Assembly (NCBI GenBank): GCA_003427395.1
Contig: BFEA01000079.1
Span: 1-49,475, forward strand
DNA: 49,475 nt
Origin: Chara braunii
Taxonomy: Eukaryota > Streptophyta > Charophyceae > Charales > Characeae
Reading direction: 5' to 3'
Shown: in pieces, positions 33,162 through 43,348 of the stretch
Position numbering within the stretch: position 1 is the first letter of the stretch
How the letters are laid out: every line of letters begins with the position of its first letter
Program-made: the position numbers and the translations under genes
Notes under the pieces: model-generated
Told to the model about the DNA's origin: nothing
Database searches by the model: none
The model's input: the letters and a program-made list of their open reading frames with translations, nothing else

Positions 33162-34097
33162 TGAAACGGTTTTCACCTTTGCAGTAGCAGATGCAAATCC
33201 CAGGGCTCGAACCCTAGACCTCACCTCACCCGTGTACAGTACCCCTGTGTGTTTGAACCCGTGACCTGCGTTTTAGGAGTCAGTTGTTGTCTGTCATAGG
33301 TTGAGGTAGCTGTCGGGTCTTGAACCGTAGGTCTGTCGAGTAGGGGTGATAGTTGTGTAGAGGCCGTAGCTGTAGCAATTCTGAAAGGTCAAGGTAGTAG
33401 CTGCTACAATCCCGAAAGGTCAAGGTCGTAAGCTGCTCCAGTTTCGAAAGGCCAAGCCCACAGGCTTCTGAAAGGTCCGGAAGTGGCCTTTCGAACGTTG
33501 TTAACAGCAGACCAGAGGCAAGTGGGCAAGTGGTGAGTCCAACCTTGCTTAGTCAGCAGTACCCAGTCCCAATCTCGCTTAGTCCAGTCAGCAAGTACCA
33601 TGTGGGACTGTGTGCACCAAGGGCCCGGTGGAAAGGGGGCAGACCCGCGACCAACAAAAGTATAAATCAAGAGGCAGCGTCCCACCATTTATTCATTCCT
33701 GCGTGAGCCATGCGAAAGTACTGCCCAGGCGTTTTGTGCGAGGTGGTTTGCAGATGCCCGAAGTCGAAGTGGGCTGAAAGGAGATAGAGCATCCATAGCC
33801 AGTAGTGGTTAAGCGGCCATAGCCGCTATAGCTTAGAGATAGGTTTCAGTGTGTGTTTGTGTGCGTGGGATATCCAGGTAGATCCAGGGTTAAGTGCATG
33901 TGAACAGTCCCCGTGAGCACAGTGTTGGACAATTGTTGTGTGGGCGCTCAGTCGCCATAGCCAGTTGGAAGTGAGTTTGTATCCGAACTCTATTTTCGGC
34001 CATAATATCTCTGAGCTTTGTGTGGGCGCCTGGTGCCAGTGTGTTCGGCATCTGTTTACATGCCTGTTGTACGAAGAGGAAAGTGAGTCCGATTTCA
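33162..34097 (+). repeat. Inner element 5' LTR
   Basis: The LTR is 936 bases, TGAAACGG...GATTTCA. It pairs with 39574-40507 along its full length. It includes three short repeats around AGCTGCTACA near 33390-33450, a TATAAAT at 33661-33667 and CATAGC-rich sequence near the 3' side. The first part contains a T-arm-like 'gggctcgaaccct'. Confidence 0.95.
33661..33667 (+). promoter_or_regulatory. TATA box of the inner element's LTR
   Basis: TATAAAT is kept at the same place in three copies (33661, 40072, 45106), followed by the conserved AAGAGGCAGCGTC. This would position transcription start in the LTR; it is inferred from conservation only. Confidence 0.6.
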
Positions 34098-34098
34098 T

Positions 34099-34110
34099 TG
34101 GTATCGGAGC
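34099..34110 (+). other. Primer-binding site, initiator tRNA-Met type
   Basis: TGGTATCGGAGC starts 2 bases after the LTR end (1-base spacer). The common plant initiator tRNA-Met site is TGGTATCAGAGC, a one-base difference. The outer element uses the same variant. Confidence 0.85.
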
Positions 34111-34220
34111 AGGTTCCCGCTATTCCAGGCGCCATAGCAGAAGTGCGTCGTTGAAGAAGAAGGGTCTGCCATAGCCACTCCGTTGGAGGAAGGTGACACG
34201 TACTTGCAAAAGACAACGAC

Positions 34221-34280
<60 letters not shown>

Positions 34281-34405
34281 NNNNNNNNNNNNNNNNNNNN
34301 NNNNNNNNNNNNNNNNNNNNNNNNNNNNNNNNNNNNNNNNNNNNNNNNNNNNNNNNNNNNNNNNNNNNNNNNNNNNNNNNNNNNNNNNNNNNNNNNNNNN
34401 NNNNN

Positions 34406-34467
<62 letters not shown>

Positions 34468-35536
34468 CGATACAAGATTGGTTATGCGGTCCAAGGAAGG
34501 AGGTGGCGGTCATAGCAGCCGAGCTCAAACACGGAGTCAACGAAGAAGAAAGAAGATCGAGTAAGGAGGAGGGAGAGACCAAGAGGAGAGAGAGGCCATA
34601 GGTAAGGAAAAGAAAGGAGGGACTAAGGAGGAGAGAGAAGACATAGTTGGGGCGAAGGAGGAAAGAAGCGAGAAAGAAGGAAGGAGGGAGAAGGTGAATA
34701 TCGAAGGTTGGTGGGAGAGAAAGGGGTCGGCAGCCATAGCCGAGTTGAGCGTGGACCAAGGTGTTAACCGGGGAGTTGACCAGAGTTGACTAAAGCGTTG
34801 ACCGAGGAGTTGACCAGCGTTGACTGAGGCATTGACCGAGAAGTTGACCGGGGTTGACCGAGGTGTTGACTGAGGGGTTGACCGACGTTGACCAAGGTGT
34901 TGGCCGAAAAGCTGACCAGCGTTGACCGGAGCTGTTGACCACGAATTTGACCAAGTTGGAGTTGGTATATTCTCGCCAAGCCTTCAACCTATCCCCTCGC
35001 CCTATGGAAGTGCACTCTCCCCATGGTACTTGCTGAGTCTGTTTGTCTCTTCTTTCTGCATTGAGTCTCTTCTATCCAGGTGATAGGAACTCCGTGTATG
35101 AGGTCGTAGAGTTGTGTTGACCAAACCCACACGGGCTGAGTAGGACTAAAGGCCGTGTCTGACGACTGACTGACCCGGAGGACAAACCCTCCCAAGGACC
35201 AGTACAGACTGGCGGGCTGCTCAGAGTGGCATGGTAGGCCCAAAATCCGAGTTGTGGGCTGCACAACCAGTTGTCTAAGTCTTGAGAGGACTTGCCGATC
35301 GTGTCGTCCTGTCTGCGACGTTAAACAATTCCTGAGGAGTTACAGGGGATCTCCTGAAATACCTCCTCATCAACATTAAAGTCTTGTAGTGACAGTTGTA
35401 GCATTAGGTCTAGGTTAGAGATCATAGCTGACAGGGTCCGATACGGATCCTGTAGTCCCTAAGGAGTCGGTCAGAGAGTCAGTGGGTAGGTCTAAGTGGT
35501 GAGGAGTAGGACAGTCACTGTCGTACACCTGACACC
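34111..35536 (+). other. Inner element leader with gap-containing GA microsatellite
   Basis: A GA tract spans 34224-34465 with Ns at 34281-34405. Bases 34760-34940 hold about a dozen imperfect copies of a GTTGACC(G/A)-based repeat ('gttgaccgagg', 'gttgaccagcg'), a simple minisatellite of roughly 13-24 base spacing. The part around 35085-35430 reappears in the damaged copy at 45493-45811. Confidence 0.75.
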
Positions 35537-36286
35537 ATGGATAACTATCCGATGTACGACTTGCTCGTGGGGTTCTCTCTCTGGAGGATCCTCTGGCGTC
35601 TCCTCTTTCCGTTAGGTTTGTGGAACACAATGACGTGTAGAGTGGAGACAAGGGGTGGTATTGGGACCACTCCTTACACAAAGGAACAAGAAGAGGAGGC
35701 CGCAAAGATTCTGACCGAACAGAAGGCTAGGAAGGAGAAGAGAGAGGTGGTCAAGCAGGCCAAGAAGTTGGCCCTATTGGAGGAGCAGGCTGCGAAGAAG
35801 AAGAAGTTGGAGGAGGACTTGGAGAAGTTGAAAAGGGAGGAGTAAGGGAAGAAGTTGAAAACAGTAGAAGCACAAGAAGAAGAAGAGAAAAGGACGGAAG
35901 AAGAAGTTCCCTTAATCAGGAAGGTGACAAGAGAAAGAGAGGAGTCTAGTGGCACGAAAAAGGAGGAGGACCCATGGTTGGAGAAGGTGTCTGAGTGGGT
36001 TGCAAATCTATCCCTGGGAGAAGAAGAAGAGGCGATGTTATATGTATCAAGGGCAGAACAGGAAGCAGTTGTGAGGGAATGGGAGGCAGAAGAAGACCCT
36101 CTACGTTGCCAGACGCTTGAAGAAGAGAAGAAGTTGAATTGGAAGTTGCGTTTGACCAAGGAGAAGAAAAAAAGAATGGAGGCAAGTAAGGCAGCAAACG
36201 AATTGGAGGTGGTGAAACAGAGACAAGTAAGGAACAGAAGGCGCAGACGGAAGCGCAAGCAAATTTGTAGGGGAAGATGGACGTAA
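35537..36286 (+). pseudogene. Inner element charged coiled-coil region (gag N-terminal)
   Basis: The plus frame from 35537 is Glu/Lys-rich from about residue 48 (KEQEEEAAKIL, then repeated KK/EE), stops at 35843-35845, and continues from 35855 in another frame with the same character up to 36286. The composition and heptad-like spacing suggest a long coiled coil that precedes the gag core, as in some Ty3/gypsy gag proteins. The basic end (RRRRRKRKQ) could bind nucleic acid. It is inactivated by the TAA and frame change. Confidence 0.65.
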
Positions 36287-36532
36287 TGGCCAGGAATATA
36301 GAACTCCTGGCAAGGGCCCACGAAGAGCAGTATCAGTTCGCAAGGGGCCAGGACGTAGCCTTATGATCCATCCGATTGGGATTTAGGGAGTTCGCCCACG
36401 AGGTGATGATGCACGTGGGCTCAAAAATGAATTGCAAGAATGGAGAGCACATAGCGGTATTGCACATACGCCATAGAGGGTGCCAAGTTAGCAGCTCTAA
36501 GGGAGGAGGAAGCACATCCCCGTAGGGATCCA

Positions 36533-37633
36533 ATTAAGGTCAAGTTCCCTGACCCCTACAGTGGGAAGAAGGGAGAAAACTTTGACAACTGGGAGGCGAA
36601 CATCAATTTGTATGTTCACCTCCAAAAGATCGTACCCAAGGAGCAAGTCTTTATTGCGTTCCATGCCCTTAGGGACGAGGCAGCAAGCTTCGCCCGATTG
36701 CTTGCCCGTGCTGCTGATTGCGAGAATGATATGGTAGCTTACTCCGCGAAAACCTCCCTGAGCGCATTCCTTAAATTGTTGCGCGAGAGATTTGCTGATG
36801 TCACTAGAGGGATTAGGGCCTCCGACAACCTTCAAACCATCCACTCACGCCAGTGGAAGTGTGCCAGGGCACTCAAGGGAGTAATGGATGAGTTGGTAGT
36901 TGTGCCTGACCATGGGGTCACAGAGACCCAACTGCTCAACCTATTCTACCGTGCAATGCCCGAGCCATTGCGCGGGCACTTCTTCGAAAAGAGCAAGGAG
37001 TCGGCCATGACCTACGATATCGTGAGTAGGGAGGTGGTAGCTTTCGAAGCGCAGTCCATGCCAGTTTCCACTTTCTGGCATTAGGAACTTGACAAGGGCA
37101 AAAAGTGGAAGGGTCATACCATCTCTGGCCAAGTCAGGGCCAAGGATCATTTGATCCTTACTTTAGATGAGGGTGGTATGAAAGAGGTCCCCTGCAATCA
37201 GATTGAGTGGGGCCTCGAGGAGGAGGACAGTAGTGTGGGTCAGGGGAGTACTTATGTTGTTGTTGCGGCTGGAAGGAGGCCACAAGGGAGAGGAGGAGGC
37301 CGGGGCCAAGGGGGCCAGGCCTCCGGTGGTCGAGGACAAAGTGATTAGGGGGTTGGCGGCAGAGGAAACCGCCAAGTGGGAGGTAGGGGTCAAGGTCCCC
37401 CGCCAAACCGCTCTCATTTCACTCGATCACCTCCCAGGAGGGGTGGATGGCACCCTGGCTTGCCGCAAGGCAGGCCCTGGGAAGATTTGGGTCTAGAGCA
37501 AACAGTATGGCAACAAGGGATATACCAGGATGAGTGTATTTATTGCGGTGATCCGGGGCATATTATTAAATACTGCCCTAAGTATAGAGAGGCCCGGTTT
37601 GCTGCACAGGCAGCAAAAGGCAACCGCCGGTAG
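36533..37633 (+). pseudogene. Inner element gag core and zinc knuckle
   Basis: The gag core reads VKFPDPYSGKKGENFDNWE at about 36537, then FHALRDEAASFARLL, FLKLLRERFAD and LLNLFYRAMPEPLRGHF, ending in TAG at 37082. After a Gly/Arg-rich stretch (37260-37480) an intact CCHC knuckle, CIYCGDPGHIIKYC, lies at 37535-37576. At least two stops or frame changes separate core and knuckle. This gag is not closely similar to those at 30-32 kb or 46.9-47.7 kb. Confidence 0.85.
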
Positions 37634-37849
37634 GAGTTACAACTGCTCCAACCCCTAGACCATGTGGAGAAGAGTGCGCGCACCACAAAGAAACTCCCAA
37701 CCCACATGTGTCTATGGCAGAGGTTGCTGGTCGGTGCGCAGATAGTTGTCTAGAGACTGCGTGTGTTAGAGTCTCTCTAGGCATTTCCCTCACAGGCTTG
37801 GCAAAGGAGTTGAAGGACAGGATGCCAGCCTGGGCCAAAATGAAGAAAG

Positions 37850-38314
37850 ATGGTAAAAGGACAGCTAGTTTTAGTAGATATAGAGGTTTTTAGAGGACGA
37901 GTAGGGGCCTTAATAGATAGTGGGGCCACTCGTAGCTACATTCGCAAGAAAGCGCTGCAAAAGTTAAAGCTAAATTTAAAAGTCCAAAAGCTAGAAGACC
38001 ATATAGTCAGTATCCTCACAGACAATCGCACTATGCGAGTCGAGGATTACGTCGAGGGAGTCCAGGCGTACTTTCGCCTAGAGAAGGATGGGAAGGTAGA
38101 GAAAGTTTTCCATTCCCTGACTCTCCTCGTAGAAGATAATCTTCCCTTCGATATGGTCCTAGGAATGGACTGGGGAGAGGCAGCAGGAGCCACACTTCAC
38201 TTAAGAGAGCACGAGTGTAGGCTCGCTAGTTCTTCAGGTGAAGTTAAGACCGCTCGCCTGTTTCATGTGTCAGGAGTAGATAACCCTCTGGCACATTGCG
38301 TATACGTGGCCTAG
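37850..38314 (+). pseudogene. Inner element aspartic protease
   Basis: The plus frame contains the retropepsin active site GALIDSGATRSYI at about residue 20, and later NLPFDMVLGMDW, the C-terminal protease strand. The open frame stops at 38312-38314 and nothing RT-like follows. The domain itself looks complete. It normally cleaves the Gag-Pol polyprotein. Confidence 0.9.
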
Positions 38315-38315
38315 T

Positions 38316-39536
38316 ATGAACACCGACTGCATAGAGTACGTACGCAGTTTCAAGGTGTGCCAAAGGAACAAGACCAATACGCGAGCCCCTCTTGGTCTTC
38401 TCAGAGCACTGCCTATTCCCGCAGGCCCCAGAGATTCAGTGTCTATTGACTTTATGGATGTTGGGTCAGGAGTAGGCATGGCAAAAGCCAAGTCATGGTT
38501 ATAGTTGACAAATTTAGTAAGTATGCCGTCTTTGTTCCTTTGCCCGCAGAGGCACGTACAAATTTAGTTATAGATAAGTTCTTTGATCATTGGGTCAGTG
38601 AGCATGGTCTACCGCTGTCAATAGTTAGTGACAGAGATACCAAGTTCGCTAGTCAGAACTGGCAGGAGTTAATGAGAGTCTATGGCTCTAAGTTGTTGAT
38701 GTCATCTGGCTGTCATCCAGAGACTAACGGTCAGACTGAACAGATGAATAAGATCCTGCAACAAGTTCTTAGGATGTATATTACACCCGATCAAATCAAC
38801 TGGGATGAGATGCTTCCAAAGGTAGCCAGCGCATATAACAATAGCGTGCACTTAGCCACCTGTCGCACTCCCAACGAGTTGCATAAGTCCTTTAGATCAC
38901 GCAAACCGTTTGAAGGACTCAACCGAGACCAGATCCAGAGGCCACCGCACGGTACGAGGAAGTTTGCGCTACAGCACAAGAAGGAAATTGCTACCGTCGT
39001 AGAGAACCTCAGGAGGGCCCAACACAAGATGATAGAACAAGCCAACAAACACCATCACCCATCACAGTTTCAAGTAGGCGACTTAGTCTGGGTCAAGTCA
39101 AAAGAGTTTGCTCCTAAGGAAAACATCTCGCAGAAGCTATTGCCTGCATATAAAGGACCGTGGCCAGTCCTAGAAGTCAAGGGCAAAGAGGATGGACTGT
39201 CCTACACAATTGAGATTCCAGCACACCTCCATACATATCCAGTTTTTCACGCATCAAAGTTGTTACCTTGCACGACGAGTCAGCAGTTTTCGTCGAGAAG
39301 GTCAAGGATTCCTCCAAACATGGACGGAAGGTACGACATTGATCGTATAGTTGACGAGGATGTGTTCAAAACATGAGGTAGAGGTCGTCCACAATAACAG
39401 TATAAAGTCAGATTCTCTTTTCAAGAACCAGAAGACGACCGCTGGTTTACACGGACAGAGCTTCTAGAGACCGCTCCCGATATAGTTTGAGCCTATGAGA
39501 GAGATAAGAAAGGGAAAGGTCCTGCCTTGGACTGAA
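38316..39536 (+). pseudogene. Inner element integrase, directly after protease
   Basis: It begins inside the zinc domain (MNTDCIEYVRSFKVCQRNK; the two His are missing and one Cys is Phe), then SIDFMDVG, a frame change near 38495 and a 293-codon frame. That frame has VIVDKFSKYAVF, VSDRDTKFAS, HPETNGQTEQMN (D, D, E all present), YKGPWPVLEV and HASKLLPC. After 39376 the frame continues with stops at 39374, 39393 and 39488 through RWFTRTELLETAPDI. The core catalytic triad is intact but the zinc domain is truncated at the deletion point. Confidence 0.93.
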
Positions 39537-39573
39537 GTATTCTCGGAGGACCTCGAACTTAGGCCGGCGGGAG

Positions 39574-40507
39574 TGAAACGGTTTTCACCTTTGTAGTAGC
39601 AGATGCAGATCCCAGGGCTCGATCCCTAGACCTCACCTCACCCGTGTACAGTACCCCTGTGTGTTTGAACCCATGACCTGCGTTTTAGGAGTCAGTTGTT
39701 GTCTCTCATAGGTCGATGCAGCTGTCGGGTCTTGAACCATAGGTCTGTCGAGTAGGGGTCATAGTTGTGTAGAGGCCGTAGCTGTAGCAATTCTTGAAGG
39801 TCAAGGTCGTAGCTGCTACAGTCCTGAAAGGTCAAGGTCATAGCTGCTACAGTTCCGAAAGGCCAAGCCCGCAGGCTTCTGGAAGGTCCCGAAGTGGCCT
39901 TTCGAACGTTGTTCGCAGCAGACCAGAGGCAAGTGGGCAAGTGGTGAGTCCAACCTTGCTTAGTCAGTGGTACCCAGTCCCAGTCTCATTTAGTCCTGTC
40001 AGCAAGTACCATGTGGGACTGTGTGCACCAAGGGCCCGGTGGAAAGGGGGCAGACCCACGACCAACAAAAGTATAAATCAAGAGGCAGCGTCCAACCATT
40101 CATTCATTCCTGCGTGAGCCATGCGGAAGCGCTGCCCAAGCGTCTTGTGCGAGGTGGTCTGCAGATGCCTGAAGTCGAAGTGGGATGAAAGGAGATAGAG
40201 CGTCCATAGCCAGTAGTGGTTGAGCGGCCATAGCCACTATAACTTAGAGATAGGTTTCAGTGTGTGTTGTGTGCGTGGGATATCCAGGGAGATCCAGGGT
40301 TAAGTGTGTGTGAACAGTCGCCATGAGCACAATGTTGGACAGTTGTTGTGTGGGCGCTCAATCACCATAGCCAGTTGGAAGCGAGTTTGTATCCAAACTG
40401 TGTTCTCGACCATAATATCTCTGAGCTTTGTGTGGGCACCTGGCGCCAGTGTGTTCGACATCTGTTTGCATGCATGTTGTACGAAGAGCAAAGCGAGTCT
40501 GATTTCA
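39574..40507 (+). repeat. Inner element 3' LTR
   Basis: 934 bases with TGAAACGG start and GATTTCA end. The preceding GGCCGGCGGGAG is only weakly polypurine. The same 3' junction (GAACTTAGGCCGGCGGGAG then TGAAACGG) occurs at 46110-46130 on the minus strand. TATAAAT is at 40072-40078. Confidence 0.95.
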
Positions 40508-40510
40508 GAA

Positions 40511-40525
40511 CCAGCTCCGATACCA
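40511..40525 (-). other. Primer-binding site of the outer element
   Basis: On the minus strand TGGTATCGGAGCTGG lies 3 bases after the outer LTR end (40529). It matches initiator tRNA-Met sites, with the same A-to-G variant as the inner element. The inner element's target duplication overlaps its far end. Confidence 0.88.
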
Positions 40526-40528
40526 AAT

Positions 40529-40889
40529 TGCAAGGAATTTGAGCAATAGCGAAATGACAGATTTCCAGATCACAAAATCACATTGAAAGCCAGGAAGTAC
40601 AACGCTGCACAGAAAGCAGAATTGCACCAATAATACACCAATTGAGAACCAAAGCACTGAATCCAAGTGTCATCGAGAGCACACTCTCGCCATCACCAAC
40701 ACAAGTATCCAAGCCCCTTCCCCTACTGGGCGCTCAGTGCCCAGACTAGCAACACACAGCTATTTCCAGGCTCCATCCTACGAATTGCCAACGCAACTGT
40801 TGACATCAGCAGCAGCACCGAAGTACATGAAGATGTCGCCTCTTGTAGACTATCGCCAAGACCAGATAAGTGTCCTCACGTCATCACCC

Positions 40890-40960
<71 letters not shown>

Positions 40961-41601
40961 CCCCCCTTGTCTTCCACCCACGTCTTCTCCCTCATGCACG
41001 AAGACCACCACTACTCCTTGCTGTACAACCGAGCACCAGCCAGCTATGGAAGCTTGGCTATGGCGCTGCCCTCAGCAGCGCCCTTCTTCTACATGACCGC
41101 GCGTGTGTGACACCTTGCTCTGCGGAGTTTGCACTCACAGCAGCCCGTGAGCACTCGCTCCAGCAGCACTGCCGCAAACTAGCAAGTGCCCCCATCCTTG
41201 GCCAGGCAGCGGGCACTTTCCTATATGGAAAGTGTCTGGCCTGATGTGCTGCCTGGCTGGGCTGGGCCTGTGCCCAGAAGCTTCCAGTAGTCCCTGCGTA
41301 GCTGGGCCTTTGCTGCTACTGCTCTGGGCCCTGTTTGGTTATGCCCCCCCCAACTGCCTGTATACTGCTACAGATGCGGCCCACGGCCTGCTTCCAAGAA
41401 AGGCCTAGAAGGCCGAAACAAAGTGTTGCTGGCCGTGGCCTGGGTTCCTTCAACCAACTGACGCGATGCAACTGCCTGAACCCCAAATGCAAAATTGGCA
41501 ACAATGGACCTCTTGTGATTTAATCAGGCCCGCCTTCAGTTAGGGCGGGCACATATGCAAAAATGGGGCCCTTCTGCCTGTCGAAGAGCCAAATCCTCGC
41601 A
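40529..41601 (-). repeat. Outer element 5' LTR
   Basis: 1073 bases, lacking the U3 duplication seen in the 3' LTR. It contains the CT tract (about 40892-40957) and one copy of the CACTTTCC/GGAAAGTG palindrome at 41214-41234. CTTT follows at 41602-41605. Confidence 0.93.
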
Positions 41602-41605
41602 CTTT

Positions 41606-42630
41606 CCTGCCTGCATCTGTCTGGTAGGACGACAGAGATGCCAGGTAGGTCCTAGGCCAATCAGCTAGATGCCGGATTGGTCTGAAGTCGTGAAAAAGCC
41701 AATAGCATTAAGTCCACCAGGCCTGCGGTACAGGACACTTACTGTGTAGCGGGGACATGCTATGGTCGGACGTTCATTCCTTTAAGCAACAGTTGGCAGA
41801 CAAGCCTGTGAGCTATAGTGGCCATGGTTGGTCATTTTCTTCACGCCTGGAGGTTCATGATATTAGGGTGACCATCAACTCCGGCCTGCTTTGAGCGACA
41901 TGGGGAGAGCTACAGGCTTCAATGAAGAGCATTTCAGGAGACCATTCCCACAGTTAGCCATGGTGGACCCGATCTTTTTTCATCCTTAGCGCCTCATCAA
42001 TCAGGCTTGTGATGGGCTCCCGGAGACATGATTTTCATTGAGGTGTATGGAGCTGAGCTTTTGGGCGAAGTGAAGGCTGTATCTCGTCTGTTTCTGTCTG
42101 CAGATAACTCGGCATATGGAGTTGATGATTCAGATGGGAGGAGTTATTTGCTGATAGAGTGATGCCTCAAAGACTGGACATTGACTCTTTGTTCACTCAT
42201 ACACGAACAACATAATAAAGTGTTGTCATTGTCTTCTTCGCCATCTCATCTTCTTCTTCCGGCTTCTGATAACCCCTATCCTTCTCCAGCTCCTGCTGTC
42301 CATGGCCACCATGTCGCACTGACTCGTATCTGCGCATGGTGGCGTGTTCTAAATCACCCCCCAAAAGCCCCCCTTTCTCTGCGGGGCTACTACATGACTA
42401 CATCATACTGAGCCATCTCCATGTTACCTTTCCCCATCAGCAAATAACCCCCATACCCAAAACGCATGCTGTGTTGCGTCAGAGCAAAGTCCAGCTCTTA
42501 AACCATCTGCAGGTTTGCACTGACTCATATCTGTGCATGGTGCCATGTTTTAATTCCAAGTTCGTTCATTTTAGTTGAAATTGAATGGCATGATCTTTCT
42601 TCGAGTTATTGCACTCCTAGATAGCCAAGA
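41606..42630. other. No gene seen
   Basis: This is right flank of the outer element. Only short frames occur, with no repeat or domain that I recognise. 'ctgactcgtatctgcgcatggt' and 'ctgactcatatctgtgcatggt'-like segments (near 42320 and 42520) form an imperfect direct repeat of about 22 bases. Confidence 0.4.
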
Positions 42631-43348
42631 TCATAACACTGCCCATGCAGCCATATCCCTTTCATACCCTAACTCTACTATCACGCCATCCAACCATCTT
42701 GCCGCAGAGCCCGTCAGAAAGGATGCAGCCACTATTACCTCCTTGTCTAACTGCGTATCCTTTCTCGTCACGTACACTGGTACTGACCAGAAGCAGGTGT
42801 CCAGGTTCTCATCCTTTTTGTCGTCTTTGAACACCACTGGCTGTACCATGGACATCTTTGTGAAGGGTTGGGGCTGGTCCCCACCTGCAGGACCTGCAGA
42901 TGAGGAGAGCTGAGCCTGCAGTGTAGCTGCAGGCGACTGAGATAGAGAAGTTTGCGTCTGGGTCTGCGAAGAACCCGCAATACTACTACTGGGATGCTGC
43001 ATACCAAAGAGAGGTACAAACGGCCCCGACACGGAAGGCAGAATCATTGGGGACGGCCCTATCGGTCGAACGGTTTGGACTGTATTGGCAGGACTCGCTG
43101 CTCCTGGCCCTCTCAGCCGACCTGGAAACTGGTCTAGGGTAGACTGAATAGAGTCCATCTTGCTCTCTAAGGATTGCACTTCCTCATGCAGGCCCAATAC
43201 ATTTTGTCTCAGCAACTTCTCCCCTGTGGGAAGACTACTCTCAGCCGCTCCCTCTAATTCCCTCTTAACGGTCTGTCTGCTACCTAAGCAGTTTCTTCTG
43301 TTTAAAGCTCTAGTTTCCGCCTCTGAGCAACTAGAAGATCAGGTTCTC
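42631..43348 (-). pseudogene. Gag fragment related to the outer element
   Basis: The minus frame is open from about 43348 with no clear ATG. It has a charged N-terminal part, a short coiled coil (LHEEVQSLESKMDSIQ), a Ser/Thr/Gln/Pro linker and the start of the gag core: KDDKKDENLDTCFWSVPVYV then VAASFLTGSAARWLDGV. The corresponding outer-element gag reads DKKKEEDLDTW ... VAASFLEDFVARWLNGL. It breaks off at 42631 mid-domain. No LTR or pol is attached. Confidence 0.82.

Larger units (their letters stand above)
33162..40507 (+). mobile_element. Inner Ty3/gypsy-type element lacking RT and RNase H
   Basis: Both LTRs begin TGAAACGG and end GATTTCA, a 5-base terminal inversion (TGAAA/TTTCA). GAAC at 33158-33161 recurs at 40508-40511, so the insertion is delimited to the base. 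It split the outer element immediately behind its PBS, so it is the younger of the two. Internal content in order: PBS, long leader with a GA microsatellite, charged coiled-coil and gag core, zinc knuckle, protease, integrase, 3' LTR. RT and RNase H, normally between protease and integrase, are missing. Stops are frequent, and a first-150-base comparison of the LTRs shows roughly nine differences by eye, so the element is old. Confidence 0.95.
24850..41601 (-). mobile_element. Outer Ty3/gypsy LTR retrotransposon (interrupted)
   Basis: LTRs with ends TGC(A/G)AGGA...CCTCG/GGCA lie at 24850-26314 and 40529-41601. The internal region on the minus strand holds, in order: PBS (40525-40511), leader, gag (31904-29908), protease-RT-RNase H (29684-27690), integrase (27742-26385) and a polypurine tract. 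The order RT before integrase defines Ty3/gypsy. The 4-base CTTT at 24846-24849 recurs at 41602-41605 as the target duplication. Without the nested element (33162-40507 plus its 4-base duplication) it would be about 9.4 kb. Gag and pol carry stops, frameshifts and a damaged RNase H, so it is not autonomous now. Confidence 0.93.

Noticed and set aside
33196-33216. tRNA T-arm-like 'gggctcgaaccct' in the inner LTR and similar text at 2560, 39610 and 46060
   Set aside because: No matching A box, anticodon arm or acceptor stem is nearby, so no tRNA gene or SINE is called.
35537-36286. Charged coiled-coil frames considered as a host structural protein
   Set aside because: They lie inside the inner element between PBS and gag core, are interrupted by a stop and frame change, and fit a gag N-terminal extension better.
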